Positions 17,375-26,879 of a stretch of DNA of 64,000 nt are shown piece after piece. Position numbers and translations under genes: made by a program. The stretch covers positions 124,001 through 188,000 of the forward strand of contig CAVWYD010000002.1 of the NCBI GenBank assembly GCA_963759055.1, in the 5' to 3' direction. The first letter of the stretch is position 1. Each line of letters opens with the position of its first letter. The notes beneath the pieces are model-generated. The model worked only from the letters and a program-made list of their open reading frames with translations. It searched no databases and was not told the DNA's origin. Origin of the DNA: Thiosocius sp963759055. GTDB taxonomy: Bacteria; Pseudomonadota; Gammaproteobacteria; Chromatiales; Chromatiaceae.

Positions 17375-19678
17375 ATGAAAGCGAAGAAGAAGTCGAGATT
17401 CAATCGACTATGCGTTGCGATAGTCGGGGTTGGTTTGGGACTTGGCCTGGCGTCCAGCGCCATGGCGGCAAGTTCACTGAAAGAGGTGATGGAGGCCCGC
17501 GGCCTGACCGAGAAAGATGTTCTCGCGGCAGCCAAAACCTATACGCCGACCGGAGGTCGTGACGAGTACCTGGCCTTCAGCTCGGGTGGTCAGAGCGGTC
17601 ACGTGATCGTGTATGGCATTCCTTCCATGCGTATCCTCAAATATATCGGCGTGTTCACCCCCGAGCCGTGGCAGGGCTATGGCTATGACGACGAATCCAA
17701 GGAGGTGCTCAAAGGTGGCGGCAACGACGACCTGAAGATCACTTTCGGCGATACCCACCATCCGGCCTTCTCCGAAACCGAGGGTGAGTACAACGGAAAG
17801 TACCTGTTCATCAACGACAAGAACAACCCCCGCATCGCCGTGGTCGATCTGCACGACTTCGAGACCAAGCAGATCGTCGGCAACCCCTTCTTCAAGTCGG
17901 CGCACGGTGGTGCTTTCGTAACGCCGAATACCGAATACGTCATGGACGCGGCCCAGTACGCGGCGCCACTCAGCGACGAGTTTGTCCCGCTGGAGGAATT
18001 CAACGAGAAATATCGCGGCGGCCTGACCTACTGGAAGTTCAACATGGAGAAGGGCAAGCTGGAGCCGGAAAACTCCTTCACCTTTGAGCTGCCTCCATAC
18101 AGCCAGGACCTGTCGGACGCCGGCAAGGGCGCCAGCGTGGGCTGGGGTTTCACCAACTCGTTCTGTTCCGAGCGCTATGTCGGCGGTGGTTCACGTCCAC
18201 CCTACGAAGCGGGTTGTTCGCAGAAGGATACAGACTTCCTGCATGTCACCAACTGGAAGAAGGCCGCCGAGCTGGTCGCAGCAGGCAAGGTCAAGAAGGT
18301 CGACGGCTCTTACCTGATTCCGATGGACCAGGCGGTCGCGGAAGGTCTGCTGTACCTGATCCCCGAGCCGAAGAGCCCGCACGGTGTCGATGTGAACCCG
18401 GCCGGTACCCACATCATCGTATCCGGCAAGCTCGACAGCCATGCCTGGGTATACAGCTGGGAGAAGATCAAAAAGGCCATCGACGACAAGAAGTTCGAAG
18501 GCAAGGACCCCTATGGTATTCCCATCATCGCGATGAAGGATGCCCTGCACACCCAGGTCCAGGTTGGTCTGGGTCCCCTGCACACCCAGTATGACGCCAA
18601 GGAATGTGTGGTCTACACCTCCATCTATGTTGATTCGATGGTCACCAAGTGGAACTACTGTGAAGGCAAGGTGCTGGACCAGATCCATATCCACTACAAC
18701 GTCGGTCATCTGGTGGCGATGGAAGGCGACTCCGTCACGCCTGACGGCAAATACCTGGTTGCACTGAACAAGCTCGCGATCGATCGTTTCAACCCTGTCG
18801 GCCCGCTGCACCCGCAGAACCACCAGCTGATCGATATCAGCGGTGACAAGATGGAACTGCTGTATGACATGGCCCTGCCGCTTGGCGAGCCACATTATGT
18901 GGTGGCCATCAAGGCGGACAAGCTCAAGCCTGCCGTTCGATACAAGTCGGGCTGGAACAGCCGTACCGACAGCCGCTCGCCTTACCGCACCCGTGCGGGC
19001 CGTGAAAAGATCGAACGTGTGGATGGTGTCGTGCACGTATATGGCACCGTCATTCGCTCGCACATCACGCCTGAAGTCATCGAGGTCGAAGAAGGTGAAA
19101 CAGTTGCTCTGCATCTGACCAACCTGGAACGTGCCGAAGACGAAACCCATGGTTTCGCCATCTACAACGAAAACGTTCAGATGTCCCTGGAGCCGGGCAA
19201 GACCGTGTCTGCGACTTTCAAGGCCGAAAAGGCCGGTGTGTTCCCTTACTACTGCACCGAGTTCTGCTCGGCGCTCCATCTGGAGATGCAGGGCTACCTG
19301 TTGGTCAAGCCAAAGGGTTACGTAGCCAAGGCCGGCGATATGGAAGAAGGTCAGAAGTACACCAAGGCCGACTTTGACAAGCAGGTCAAGACCAACGTCG
19401 ACACCCAGGCAGTCATAGACTCGGTGGTCGGCTTCATTACCAGCCACAACTACAAGGACTTCCCCGAGGTTGTGGCGCTGGTGGAAGATGCGACCGATCA
19501 GCTTGGTTTTGCCGAAGAGGCGAAGAAGAAGGCTGAAGACTTTGCCACCAAAGGTGACTACCAGAACGCAACGCTCTGGGCCGGTCAGCATTGGCAGTAT
19601 CAGGTGAAGACGGCAGATATGGGCCTGCGAGCCAAGACGTTCCTGGAGCAGAATGGTGCGGTCAAGGTCAAACAATAA
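17375..19678 (+). CDS. nosZ: Nitrous oxide reductase NosZ, clade II (Sec-dependent) type
   Basis: 767 residues. The N-terminus (MKAKKKSRFNRLCVAIVG) is a Sec signal peptide with no twin-arginine motif, a mark of clade II NosZ. The beta-propeller carries the seven CuZ histidines in DTHHPAF, HGGAFV, SPHGVDV, GPLHTQ, NVGHLV and GEPHYV. The C-terminal cupredoxin has the CuA set (CTEFCSALHLEM near 626-638). About 100 extra helical residues follow the cupredoxin (residues 660-767), which is longer than many homologues. The start at 17375 has a GGGGGGATGAG site, whereas the extension to 17303 lacks one. NosZ reduces N2O to N2 in the periplasm. Confidence 0.97.
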   Translation: MKAKKKSRFNRLCVAIVGVGLGLGLASSAMAASSLKEVMEARGLTEKDVLAAAKTYTPTGGRDEYLAFSSGGQSGHVIVYGIPSMRILKYIGVFTPEPWQGYGYDDESKEVLKGGGNDDLKITFGDTHHPAFSETEGEYNGKYLFINDKNNPRIAVVDLHDFETKQIVGNPFFKSAHGGAFVTPNTEYVMDAAQYAAPLSDEFVPLEEFNEKYRGGLTYWKFNMEKGKLEPENSFTFELPPYSQDLSDAGKGASVGWGFTNSFCSERYVGGGSRPPYEAGCSQKDTDFLHVTNWKKAAELVAAGKVKKVDGSYLIPMDQAVAEGLLYLIPEPKSPHGVDVNPAGTHIIVSGKLDSHAWVYSWEKIKKAIDDKKFEGKDPYGIPIIAMKDALHTQVQVGLGPLHTQYDAKECVVYTSIYVDSMVTKWNYCEGKVLDQIHIHYNVGHLVAMEGDSVTPDGKYLVALNKLAIDRFNPVGPLHPQNHQLIDISGDKMELLYDMALPLGEPHYVVAIKADKLKPAVRYKSGWNSRTDSRSPYRTRAGREKIERVDGVVHVYGTVIRSHITPEVIEVEEGETVALHLTNLERAEDETHGFAIYNENVQMSLEPGKTVSATFKAEKAGVFPYYCTEFCSALHLEMQGYLLVKPKGYVAKAGDMEEGQKYTKADFDKQVKTNVDTQAVIDSVVGFITSHNYKDFPEVVALVEDATDQLGFAEEAKKKAEDFATKGDYQNATLWAGQHWQYQVKTADMGLRAKTFLEQNGAVKVKQ

Positions 19679-19701
19679 CGTCGTATGTGATTGAAGCCTA
19701 C

Positions 19702-19732
19702 GCAGGGGGAGCTCGCTGAGGGCTCCCCCTGC
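19702..19732 (+). terminator. Strong hairpin downstream of nosZ
   Basis: An 11-bp perfect stem (GCAGGGGGAGC pairing with GCTCCCCCTGC) with a 9-base loop lies 23 bp past the nosZ stop. The following bases (TTCGTT) are a poor U-tract, so this is more likely a partial terminator or 3' stabiliser that raises the nosZ to downstream gene ratio. Confidence 0.55.
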
Positions 19733-19775
19733 TTCGTTCAGAGTCATGAAATACCATGAGCCTAAGAGGTGAATT

Positions 19776-20099
19776 ATGAAAACATTGAAAGCATTAACGA
19801 TCGCAACTGCTTCGGTGCTTATCTCGCTGTCACTGGGTACCTCCGCGCTGGCGGCCGACGGTGCCGAGCTGTACAAGACCAAGACCTGTTGGTCCTGTCA
19901 CGGCAAAGATGCCAAGACCCCATTGCTGCCGATCTATCCGAGACTCGCCGGGCAAAACGCAGACTATGCCTTCAATCAGATGAAGGACATCAAGTCCGGC
20001 ACGCGGGCAAATGGCATGTCTGCCGCGATGAAAGGCGTCATGGGGCTGGTCAACGAAGAAGAGATGCGTGCAATAGCCGATTGGCTGGCAACACTGTAA
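19776..20099 (+). CDS. Periplasmic monohaem cytochrome c, NosC1-like
   Basis: 107 residues with a Sec signal peptide (cleavage after SALAA) and one haem site CWSCH near residue 38. Distal Met candidates occur in RANGMSAAMKG. Clade II nos clusters regularly contain small cytochromes c (NosC1, NosC2) that are thought to pass electrons from the quinol pool to NosZ. Position directly after nosZ supports that role. The start at 19776 follows AAGAGGTGAATT. Confidence 0.8.
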   Translation: MKTLKALTIATASVLISLSLGTSALAADGAELYKTKTCWSCHGKDAKTPLLPIYPRLAGQNADYAFNQMKDIKSGTRANGMSAAMKGVMGLVNEEEMRAIADWLATL

Positions 20100-20266
20100 A
20101 GGGTGGCCACACCGGCGCGACGAACGGCCACGCCGGTTGACTAATATCATGCTCCTTGGTGCTCGGGTGTGCGAGTATTTTTATGACCGGAAGGCATGAA
20201 CCGTTTACGGGTTTCATGCGGGACTATCACACTCTGACGTATCAGGGTTTCGGAGAGGACATAGAG

Positions 20267-20995
20267 ATGAAACACAAGACATTTTCACAAATCGGATTGC
20301 TGGCGCTCGGCATAGCCATCGCCGGCAGCGCCTTTTCCGCAGACCCGGTGGAATGGAATGCCGAGGGGGGTGAGAAGAGCCTGGCGATGACCCTGGCGCC
20401 CGACCGGGACAACGGCATCGAGGTTTACGAGGTCTGCTCGGCCTGTCATCTGCTCGAGGGCTGGGGTACCCCCAATGGTACTTTCCCCCAGATCGCGGGC
20501 CAGCATCGTGAGGTCCTGATCAAGCAGCTTGCCGATATCCGTGCGGGCAACCGTGACAACCCGACCATGTATCCCTTTGCCCTGCCCGAGTCCATCGGTG
20601 ACGAGCAGGCGATGGCCGACGTGACAGCCTATATCGCAGCACTGCCGATGAACCCTGACCATGGCAAAGGACCCTGGCCGAAAGGCACACCGGAGTATGA
20701 CGAAGGCGCCAAGCTGTACAAGGACAACTGCACCGAGTGCCACGGCGAACATGGTGAGGGGATACCGGAGAAGTTCTATCCGCGCATCGAGGGGCAACAT
20801 TATGAGTACGTGGTGCGACAGTTCGAATGGATTCGCGACGGCAAGCGCCGTAACGCAAACCCCGACATGGTCAAACAGATCAAGAACTTTACCGACAAAC
20901 AGATGAAAATGGTGATCAACTGGGTTTCGCAGGTAGAGGTCAACCCCAAGGATCTCGCACCTTCTGTTGACTACCAGAACCCTGACTACAATTGA
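20267..20995 (+). CDS. Periplasmic dihaem cytochrome c, NosC2-like (c4 type)
   Basis: 242 residues with a signal peptide ending AFSA and two haem sites, CSACH near 55 and CTECH near 152, in two similar domains, each with the GQH motif seen in cytochrome c4 proteins (IAGQHREV and IEGQHYEY). It likely relays electrons in the nos pathway. The ATG at 20267 has GGAGAGGACATAGAG upstream. The in-frame extension to 20156 has no signal peptide and is unlikely. Confidence 0.8.
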   Translation: MKHKTFSQIGLLALGIAIAGSAFSADPVEWNAEGGEKSLAMTLAPDRDNGIEVYEVCSACHLLEGWGTPNGTFPQIAGQHREVLIKQLADIRAGNRDNPTMYPFALPESIGDEQAMADVTAYIAALPMNPDHGKGPWPKGTPEYDEGAKLYKDNCTECHGEHGEGIPEKFYPRIEGQHYEYVVRQFEWIRDGKRRNANPDMVKQIKNFTDKQMKMVINWVSQVEVNPKDLAPSVDYQNPDYN

Positions 20996-21170
20996 ATCGC
21001 CAATAGCGCGGATATAGGTAATCGAAGGATCTACCGGGGAATATTCGGGTTGCGGCTGCCGCCGCATGCAATCCTGAATCCCGGTAGATTCCTCGTATAG
21101 CCATTTGAAGGCAATGGCTTCCTCGACGGTCCAGAATAAGTCTGTCGAATATGGTCAAGGCAAATGACTC

Positions 21171-22358
21171 ATGAATGCTGAATCCAGAAACAAGCAGACG
21201 CTGATCGTTGCAGTGCTTTCGCTCATTGGCATAGCGCTTCTCGCTGCCATCTTTTACACGCCGATCTGGTGGGTTTCGCTGACCGCCCCGAATTATCCGG
21301 CCGAGTCGTTTCCCGACGGCGTGCGGATTCAGTTCCACATCAATGGTGTATTCAATGGCTGCAGGAAGCAGGACAAACAGGAAATCACAGAAGACGAAGC
21401 GCTCGACTGTGTACATGAAATGGATACGATCAACCACTATGTGGGCATGTACCCTATTGCAGCCGGCGGCCCCGTGGAGCGAGGTTTCGGGCAGTTCCTG
21501 ATGACATTCATGGCCGTGATGCTGCTCGGGTTCGTGTGCACAAAGCCCAAGATCCGCATGCTGGTCATGAGTCTGGGTTTTGCCGGAATTGCGGTGTGGA
21601 TGTATCTGGCCATGTACGGCGAAAATGGCTTCAGCCTGCAGAATGAAGGTTATGTGTCGGCTCTGGTCAATTCAATCGACCAGGAAGCGGCGACTGGCTC
21701 CAGGGCAGAGCCGGAGATCGTCATCGGCGGGATTACCGGCGTGCTGAAAAAATCGCTTGAAGATTCCGGCGTTGAAGTGATCCTGCCTTCTCAAGTGGCG
21801 AAAAACCGCGCGCAGGCGAGCGGCAAAGAAAACATGATCGCTCAACTGCGAACCACATTTGAGATCGATCAAAGAAACACAGGTCGAAACGAAGCCTGGA
21901 ATGGCAGCTCCTTCCAGGTGATGTCCTGGCATTACGCACAAAGTCTGGGTCGGTATTTCAACAACCGGGAAGAAATCTTACCCATGGTCAAAACCCTGAA
22001 TGCCGCCATGCAGGTCGTATTCTGGGGATTGGTTGGCGCGATGGCCCTGCTCGTATTCGGTGCACGGAAAAACGGCGGGCTGTTGTATTGGTTGCTCGTG
22101 TTGGTGCCGATGGCGCTGCCGCTGTTTTTTATTATCGATTACTCGGCATGGCTCTGGTGGTATGGGCACACACTCAATGACATGGGCGCGTTTTCGGTGA
22201 AACCGTTCATGCCCACGGTTTTCGGCGACGGCAAAGTCGCGCAGTTTGCGACTCATTCGTATCCCGACAAGGGCTTCGGCCTGATGATGGTGCTGCTTTT
22301 CGTTCTGGCATTTGCAGCGCTGATGCGCCGCAAACAGTTCAAAGCGTCGGTGGACTAA
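21171..22358 (+). CDS. nosB: NosB, clade II nos integral membrane protein
   Basis: 395 residues with N-terminal, central and C-terminal membrane helices and a large exposed loop (residues 40-95, and 150-250). It lies between the cytochromes and nosD, the position occupied by nosB in clade II nos clusters, and no nosR is present in the window. NosB is conserved in Sec-type NosZ clusters; its exact role is unsettled, perhaps electron transfer to NosZ or NosZ maturation. Its stop overlaps the ATG of nosD (TAATG), so translation is coupled. Assignment is by position, size and topology. Confidence 0.7.
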   Translation: MNAESRNKQTLIVAVLSLIGIALLAAIFYTPIWWVSLTAPNYPAESFPDGVRIQFHINGVFNGCRKQDKQEITEDEALDCVHEMDTINHYVGMYPIAAGGPVERGFGQFLMTFMAVMLLGFVCTKPKIRMLVMSLGFAGIAVWMYLAMYGENGFSLQNEGYVSALVNSIDQEAATGSRAEPEIVIGGITGVLKKSLEDSGVEVILPSQVAKNRAQASGKENMIAQLRTTFEIDQRNTGRNEAWNGSSFQVMSWHYAQSLGRYFNNREEILPMVKTLNAAMQVVFWGLVGAMALLVFGARKNGGLLYWLLVLVPMALPLFFIIDYSAWLWWYGHTLNDMGAFSVKPFMPTVFGDGKVAQFATHSYPDKGFGLMMVLLFVLAFAALMRRKQFKASVD

Positions 22359-23593
22359 TGTCCATGCTGCATTCTTTCGCAGTTGCAATGCTGATTGTGG
22401 CATTGCCGCTGGTTGGCAATGCAGCGCCCCACCCCTCTCTGCAAGACCTGGTGGACAGGGCCGAGCCAAACTCGGTGTTGGTACCACCACCCGGCGTGTA
22501 CTCCGGTCCCGTTACGCTCGAATTCCCTTTGACCATCGACGGTCAGGGCAAGGTCACGATCGATGCGGGCGGCCAAGGCTCAGTGATCTACCTCGATACC
22601 GATGGTGCGGTCTTGAGAAATCTTCACCTGACCAACTCAGGCAATTCGCACAATGATATCGATTCAGGTATCCAGGTGAGGGGCAACTTCAACGTTATCA
22701 AAGACAACGTGATCGACAACTGCCTGTTCGGCGTGGATCTACAGCAGTCCGAGAATAACATCATCCGCAGAAACCGGATTTCGTCGAAACCGGTTGAACT
22801 GGGCATGCGGGGCGATTCCGTTCGGCTCTGGTACAGCTTCCGCAACAAGATTACCGACAATGTTATTCGCGACAGCCGCGACATGGTCGTCTGGTACTCT
22901 GCCGACAATGTCATTGCCCGAAACGATTCCCGCAACGGCCGTTATTCATTGCACTTCATGTATTCTCGTTTCAATGAGGTGGATTCCAATCATTACGAGA
23001 ACAATTCGGTGGGCATCTTCTTGATGTACAGCGACAGCGTAGTGGTGAAGAACAACTATATCGCGTATGCGAATGGTCCGACAGGTATGGGTATCGGCTT
23101 CAAGGAGACCTCCGACGTGGAGATCGCCGGCAATCAGATCGTGTATTGCGCGACCGGTCTGTATATCGATGTCTCGCCGTATCAGCCCGACACTACCAAT
23201 CGCATTCATAACAATGTGGTTGCATTCACCAGCATTGCGATCGATTTTCTGAACGACTGGACGGGCAACGAATTCAAAGGCAACTCATTTAAGGGCAATC
23301 AGACACAGATATCGGTCGCCGGGGGAAAGACTGCAAACAGGAACCTCTGGAAAGGCAACTACTGGGACGACTATGAGGGTTTCGATCTGAACGATGATGG
23401 CGTTGGTGACACACCCTATGAGTTGTACGCCTATGCAGACCGCATATGGATGGATGTACCTGCGGCACGTTTCTTTCAGGGTACGCCGGTAATGGCCGTG
23501 CTGGATTTTCTCGAGCGTCTCGCTCCTTTCAGCACTCCAAACATGCTGGTCAGGGATGAACAACCACTGATGATCCCGAAGGTTGAGTTATGA
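22358..23593 (+). CDS. nosD: NosD, periplasmic copper-site maturation factor
   Basis: 411 residues with a signal peptide (MSMLHSFAVAMLIVALP) and a right-handed parallel beta-helix of the CASH type, visible as repeating N-x-I-x-x-N motifs (NNIIRRNRIS, NKITDNVIRD, NDSRNGRYSL). NosD works with the NosFY transporter to build the CuZ centre of NosZ. It overlaps nosB by one base and nosG by four (ATGA). Confidence 0.93.
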   Translation: MSMLHSFAVAMLIVALPLVGNAAPHPSLQDLVDRAEPNSVLVPPPGVYSGPVTLEFPLTIDGQGKVTIDAGGQGSVIYLDTDGAVLRNLHLTNSGNSHNDIDSGIQVRGNFNVIKDNVIDNCLFGVDLQQSENNIIRRNRISSKPVELGMRGDSVRLWYSFRNKITDNVIRDSRDMVVWYSADNVIARNDSRNGRYSLHFMYSRFNEVDSNHYENNSVGIFLMYSDSVVVKNNYIAYANGPTGMGIGFKETSDVEIAGNQIVYCATGLYIDVSPYQPDTTNRIHNNVVAFTSIAIDFLNDWTGNEFKGNSFKGNQTQISVAGGKTANRNLWKGNYWDDYEGFDLNDDGVGDTPYELYAYADRIWMDVPAARFFQGTPVMAVLDFLERLAPFSTPNMLVRDEQPLMIPKVEL

Positions 23594-24501
23594 ACAATCC
23601 TGAACAGAAGCCCCGCAAGAGGCCACCCGTTACACGAAAGAAACCGCTTGTCTCGCACAAGAAGCGCGAGAATCAGCGACGCGAGTTCCTTCGTTCAACA
23701 GCGCTCGCTGCCGGTGTCGTGACCGTTTCCCTGATGGGTTTCTTCCCGGTTTTCAAGAATGCCTCCGCCAGACTCAGACCACCCGGGGCACTCAAAACGC
23801 TGCTCGATGAGCAGGAATTATTCGCATCGTGTATCAAGTGCGGCCAGTGTGTGCAGGTCTGCCCGGTCAATGCCATCAAACTCGCCGATCTCGATGAGGG
23901 CATGGGGATCGGGATCCCCTTTATCGAAGCCAGGGAACAGGCCTGCGATTTCTCCTGCGACGGTCTGCAATGTGTACTGGCCTGCCCCACCGGCGCGCTG
24001 ACGCATGATCTCGATTATCCGGCCGATACACGCATGGGCTATGCACGCCTCGCCAGGCCCAAGGCCTGCCTGGCCGCACAGGGACAGGGATTCAAGGGCC
24101 TGGCGCGCGGCACGGATTTCAAGGGCCTGCTGCGCTACGACGACATTGACCGCTGGAACCCTATTCCGGTCGCGGATCATGCCTACGATCTGGAGCTGTG
24201 CGATCTTTGCGTCCGGCAGTGTCCGATCGAAATCCGTATTGCGCAGTGCGCCGAAAAAGAGAAAGAAACGGCTGCGGCGCCGGCCCAGCTGGCGCGTGTT
24301 GCGGAACAACACGGTAACGAATGCCCTCCGAAGCACGCCATCCAGTTACAGGCAATAGAAAGCGATGACGGTGTCAAGCGAATGCAACCGGTCGTGATGG
24401 AAGGCTGTGTGGGCTGTGGCGTATGCGAAATGATCTGCCCCGTCGAGAGCGCAGCGATCGTAGTGGACCTCGACAAAGATACCGATTCGGTGAACGGTTG
24501 A
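23590..24501 (+). CDS. nosG: NosG, periplasmic polyferredoxin (NapG/MauM type)
   Basis: 303 residues. A twin-arginine signal (RREFLRSTALAAG near residue 37) is visible after a long basic N-terminus. Several [4Fe-4S] motifs follow (CIKCGQCVQVCP near 82, CDGLQCVLACP near 122, CDLCVRQCP near 205 and CVGCGVCEMICP near 273). Together with the membrane partner NosH it is thought to carry electrons from menaquinol or quinol to NosZ in clade II systems. Overlaps nosD. Confidence 0.9.
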   Translation: MNNPEQKPRKRPPVTRKKPLVSHKKRENQRREFLRSTALAAGVVTVSLMGFFPVFKNASARLRPPGALKTLLDEQELFASCIKCGQCVQVCPVNAIKLADLDEGMGIGIPFIEAREQACDFSCDGLQCVLACPTGALTHDLDYPADTRMGYARLARPKACLAAQGQGFKGLARGTDFKGLLRYDDIDRWNPIPVADHAYDLELCDLCVRQCPIEIRIAQCAEKEKETAAAPAQLARVAEQHGNECPPKHAIQLQAIESDDGVKRMQPVVMEGCVGCGVCEMICPVESAAIVVDLDKDTDSVNG

Positions 24502-24502
24502 T

Positions 24503-25468
24503 ATGAACTACATCAAAGAATCTCTGTTGCAGGTTTTCGGTGCCAAACCGACCCGCCCGCACAAGGACGAACAGCCGGAGCAACTCAAGGCCATTTATCA
24601 GAGCAAGAGGGGCATGCTGAGCAAGGCCGACCTCGAGGCGGCGCGCGACGAGCACAAACATAAGCACACATGGCTGTGGCGACGCTGGACTACCCTTTTG
24701 TTGATCAACCTGCTGTTTGTCGTTTCTTTCACCTTCGATATCCAGATTCTGGAGGGCTCACTGACAGCATCCCGTTTCGTTGGGTTTCACATGGCGGACC
24801 TGAACTCGGCCCTACAGGTTATGCTGGCCTACAAACACATCGTGCTGAATCTTGTCATTGGAACAGTCACTGTCTTTCTGATGTGGTTGTTGCTCGGCGG
24901 GCGCACGTTTTGTTCGTGGGTGTGTCCCTATCATCTGCTGGCCGAATGGGCCGAATACCTGCACCTGTGGCTGGTGAAAAAAAAGATTGTCAAAAATCAT
25001 ACTTTCCATCGCAAGACACGCAGCGTGTTTTACGTAATTTTCGCGCTGCTGGCCCTCGTCAGCGGCTACACGGTGTTCGAGAGCATTTCACCGACCGGCA
25101 TCCTAAGCCGGGCCCTGATCTACGGCCCGGGCGTCGCATTGATCTGGGTCGGGGTGCTGCTTTTGTTCGAGGTGTTTGTCTCGCGCCGTGCCTGGTGTCG
25201 ATACGTCTGCCCGATCGGCGTGACCTATGCAGTCGTCGGCGTGGCCTCCCCTGTGCGCGTCACCTATAACGCGGAAGCCTGTCACCACGAAGGGGATTGC
25301 CGCAAGATCTGCGAAGTGCCGCATGTTCTCGACCTGACAATCCGGGGCGCCGCGCATGATATAAATCAGGATGTCAGCGCAGACTGCACACGCTGTGGCA
25401 TGTGCGTCGATATCTGTCCGACCAGCTCGCTCAACTTCAAGGTGAAGGGTCTGGACAAGTTCCGATGA
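24503..25468 (+). CDS. nosH: NosH, membrane polyferredoxin (NapH type)
   Basis: 321 residues with about five membrane helices, the CSWVCPYHLL and CRYVCPIG motifs facing the cytoplasm, and a C-terminal [4Fe-4S] pair (CHHEGDCRKICEVP and CTRCGMCVDICP). This is the quinol dehydrogenase-like partner of NosG. The gene begins one base after nosG. Confidence 0.9.
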   Translation: MNYIKESLLQVFGAKPTRPHKDEQPEQLKAIYQSKRGMLSKADLEAARDEHKHKHTWLWRRWTTLLLINLLFVVSFTFDIQILEGSLTASRFVGFHMADLNSALQVMLAYKHIVLNLVIGTVTVFLMWLLLGGRTFCSWVCPYHLLAEWAEYLHLWLVKKKIVKNHTFHRKTRSVFYVIFALLALVSGYTVFESISPTGILSRALIYGPGVALIWVGVLLLFEVFVSRRAWCRYVCPIGVTYAVVGVASPVRVTYNAEACHHEGDCRKICEVPHVLDLTIRGAAHDINQDVSADCTRCGMCVDICPTSSLNFKVKGLDKFR

Positions 25469-25504
25469 TCGAGCTCTGTGCGTGAAGGCTCAGGCAAGCA
25501 AAAA

Positions 25505-26392
25505 ATGATTCGAATATCCAAGGTCGTCAAACAGTTTCGCCGCAACGAGGTGCTCAAGGGTATCGATCTCAATATTGACCGCGGTGAGCGTATCGCCCTG
25601 GTGGGCTCCAACGGCGCTGGTAAGACAACCCTGATCCGCTGTCTTCTGGGCGAATACAACTGTGAAGGCGGCGTGACCATCGACGATCAGAATCCGCGCG
25701 AGTTTCGTCGCGAGGTACTGTCGAAGGTGGGCTTCGTACCACAGCTTCCGCCTCCTTTGAGGATGCCGGTGGGTCAACTGGTCAGATTCGCCGCCAGCCT
25801 GTGTGAATCGGACCCGGACCGCATCAACACTGTTGCGGATCAGCTCGGTTTTGACGCCATACAATTCAGGCGCCATCCGTTCGTTAAATTGTCAGGCGGT
25901 CAGAAGCAGAAGCTGCTGATTGCCATCGCGCTTGGCCGCGACAGCGAATTGTTGGTGATGGACGAACCTGCAGCCAATCTCGACCCGGAAGCCCGGCATA
26001 CCCTGTTTCGACTGCTTTCGGAGAAGCAGGACAGCGCCGCGATGCTGATATCCAGCCATCGCCTGGATGACGTCGCATCATTGGTCAACCGCGTGATTGA
26101 GATGGACCAGGGCAAAGTGGTACTGGATGACGAGGTAGCCGACGTGGTGGATATGTCGAGCTCGCTCAGCTGTGTCGTGAGCATGACTCGGTCAGAGCAG
26201 GCCTTCGCCAAGTCATTGTCAGAATGGGGTTTCAAGCCCACCGCGAACGACAGGATCTGGCAGGGTGAAATCGCGGGGCCGGATCGCTTGCGCTTTCTCG
26301 GCATGTTGTCTCGATACGCCGCCTTGCTCGCCGGTCTGCAGATGGTGGAGGCGCAACAGGGGATCCCCAGGAAAACAGTGGATGTTGCCTAG
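25505..26392 (+). CDS. nosF: NosF, ABC transporter ATPase for NosZ copper maturation
   Basis: 295 residues from the ATG at 25505. Walker A GSNGAGKTT near residue 37, the ABC signature LSGGQKQ near 132 and Walker B LLVMDEP near 152 are present. NosF pairs with NosY and feeds a sulfur species or other component used by NosD. A GTG start at 25478 is possible but adds nine unconserved-looking residues. Confidence 0.92.
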   Translation: MIRISKVVKQFRRNEVLKGIDLNIDRGERIALVGSNGAGKTTLIRCLLGEYNCEGGVTIDDQNPREFRREVLSKVGFVPQLPPPLRMPVGQLVRFAASLCESDPDRINTVADQLGFDAIQFRRHPFVKLSGGQKQKLLIAIALGRDSELLVMDEPAANLDPEARHTLFRLLSEKQDSAAMLISSHRLDDVASLVNRVIEMDQGKVVLDDEVADVVDMSSSLSCVVSMTRSEQAFAKSLSEWGFKPTANDRIWQGEIAGPDRLRFLGMLSRYAALLAGLQMVEAQQGIPRKTVDVA

Positions 26393-26879
26393 AGCCATTG
26401 TCTGGCCGATGCTGTTGATGCTCACGGCCTGTTCCAACGACCCCGGAACGGGGCCCGCCGAGATCAAGTGGGACAGGGACATCTGCGATCGCTGCCGCAT
26501 GGTCGTCAGTGATCCGCACTTTGCCGCACAGATACGCCATTTTCCCGAGGGCAAGCGCTCTCGAGTCGAAACATTCGACGATATCGGTTGTGCGATGCTG
26601 TGGCTTGATCAGCAGGCTTGGAAAGACGAGCCGACGATAGAAATCTGGGTGGCAGATTTTCGGACGGGTGACTGGATTGACGCACACACCGCAACCTACG
26701 TCACTCAAAACACGACGCCCATGGAATACGGTCTCGGTGCGCAGCCCGGGCCCGGCGGCATGAGTTTCGAACAGGCGAAGTCACATGTTTACGATGTCGA
26801 ACAACGCTTTAACCGGCATGGTGTCCAATTGCTTGAGCGTCTGAAAGAAAAGGCAGACAGACGGGAGGGCGCAAAGTGA
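26382..26879 (+). CDS. nosL: NosL, copper-binding outer membrane lipoprotein
   Basis: 165 residues with a lipoprotein signal whose lipobox LTAC gives the lipid-modified Cys at about residue 18. The conserved copper-site segment CDRCRMVVSD (near 43) and the FDDIGCAMLW stretch match NosL. NosL delivers Cu(I) to apo-NosZ with the NosDFY complex. The ATG overlaps the end of nosF by 11 bp; a longer in-frame reading back to 26265 lies within nosF and is not likely. The stop overlaps the GTG of nosY. Confidence 0.92.
   Translation: MLPRAIVWPMLLMLTACSNDPGTGPAEIKWDRDICDRCRMVVSDPHFAAQIRHFPEGKRSRVETFDDIGCAMLWLDQQAWKDEPTIEIWVADFRTGDWIDAHTATYVTQNTTPMEYGLGAQPGPGGMSFEQAKSHVYDVEQRFNRHGVQLLERLKEKADRREGAK

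Noticed and set aside
18191..19882. 563-residue minus-strand ORF opposite nosZ
   Set aside because: Shadow of nosZ in high-GC sequence, with no recognisable domain.
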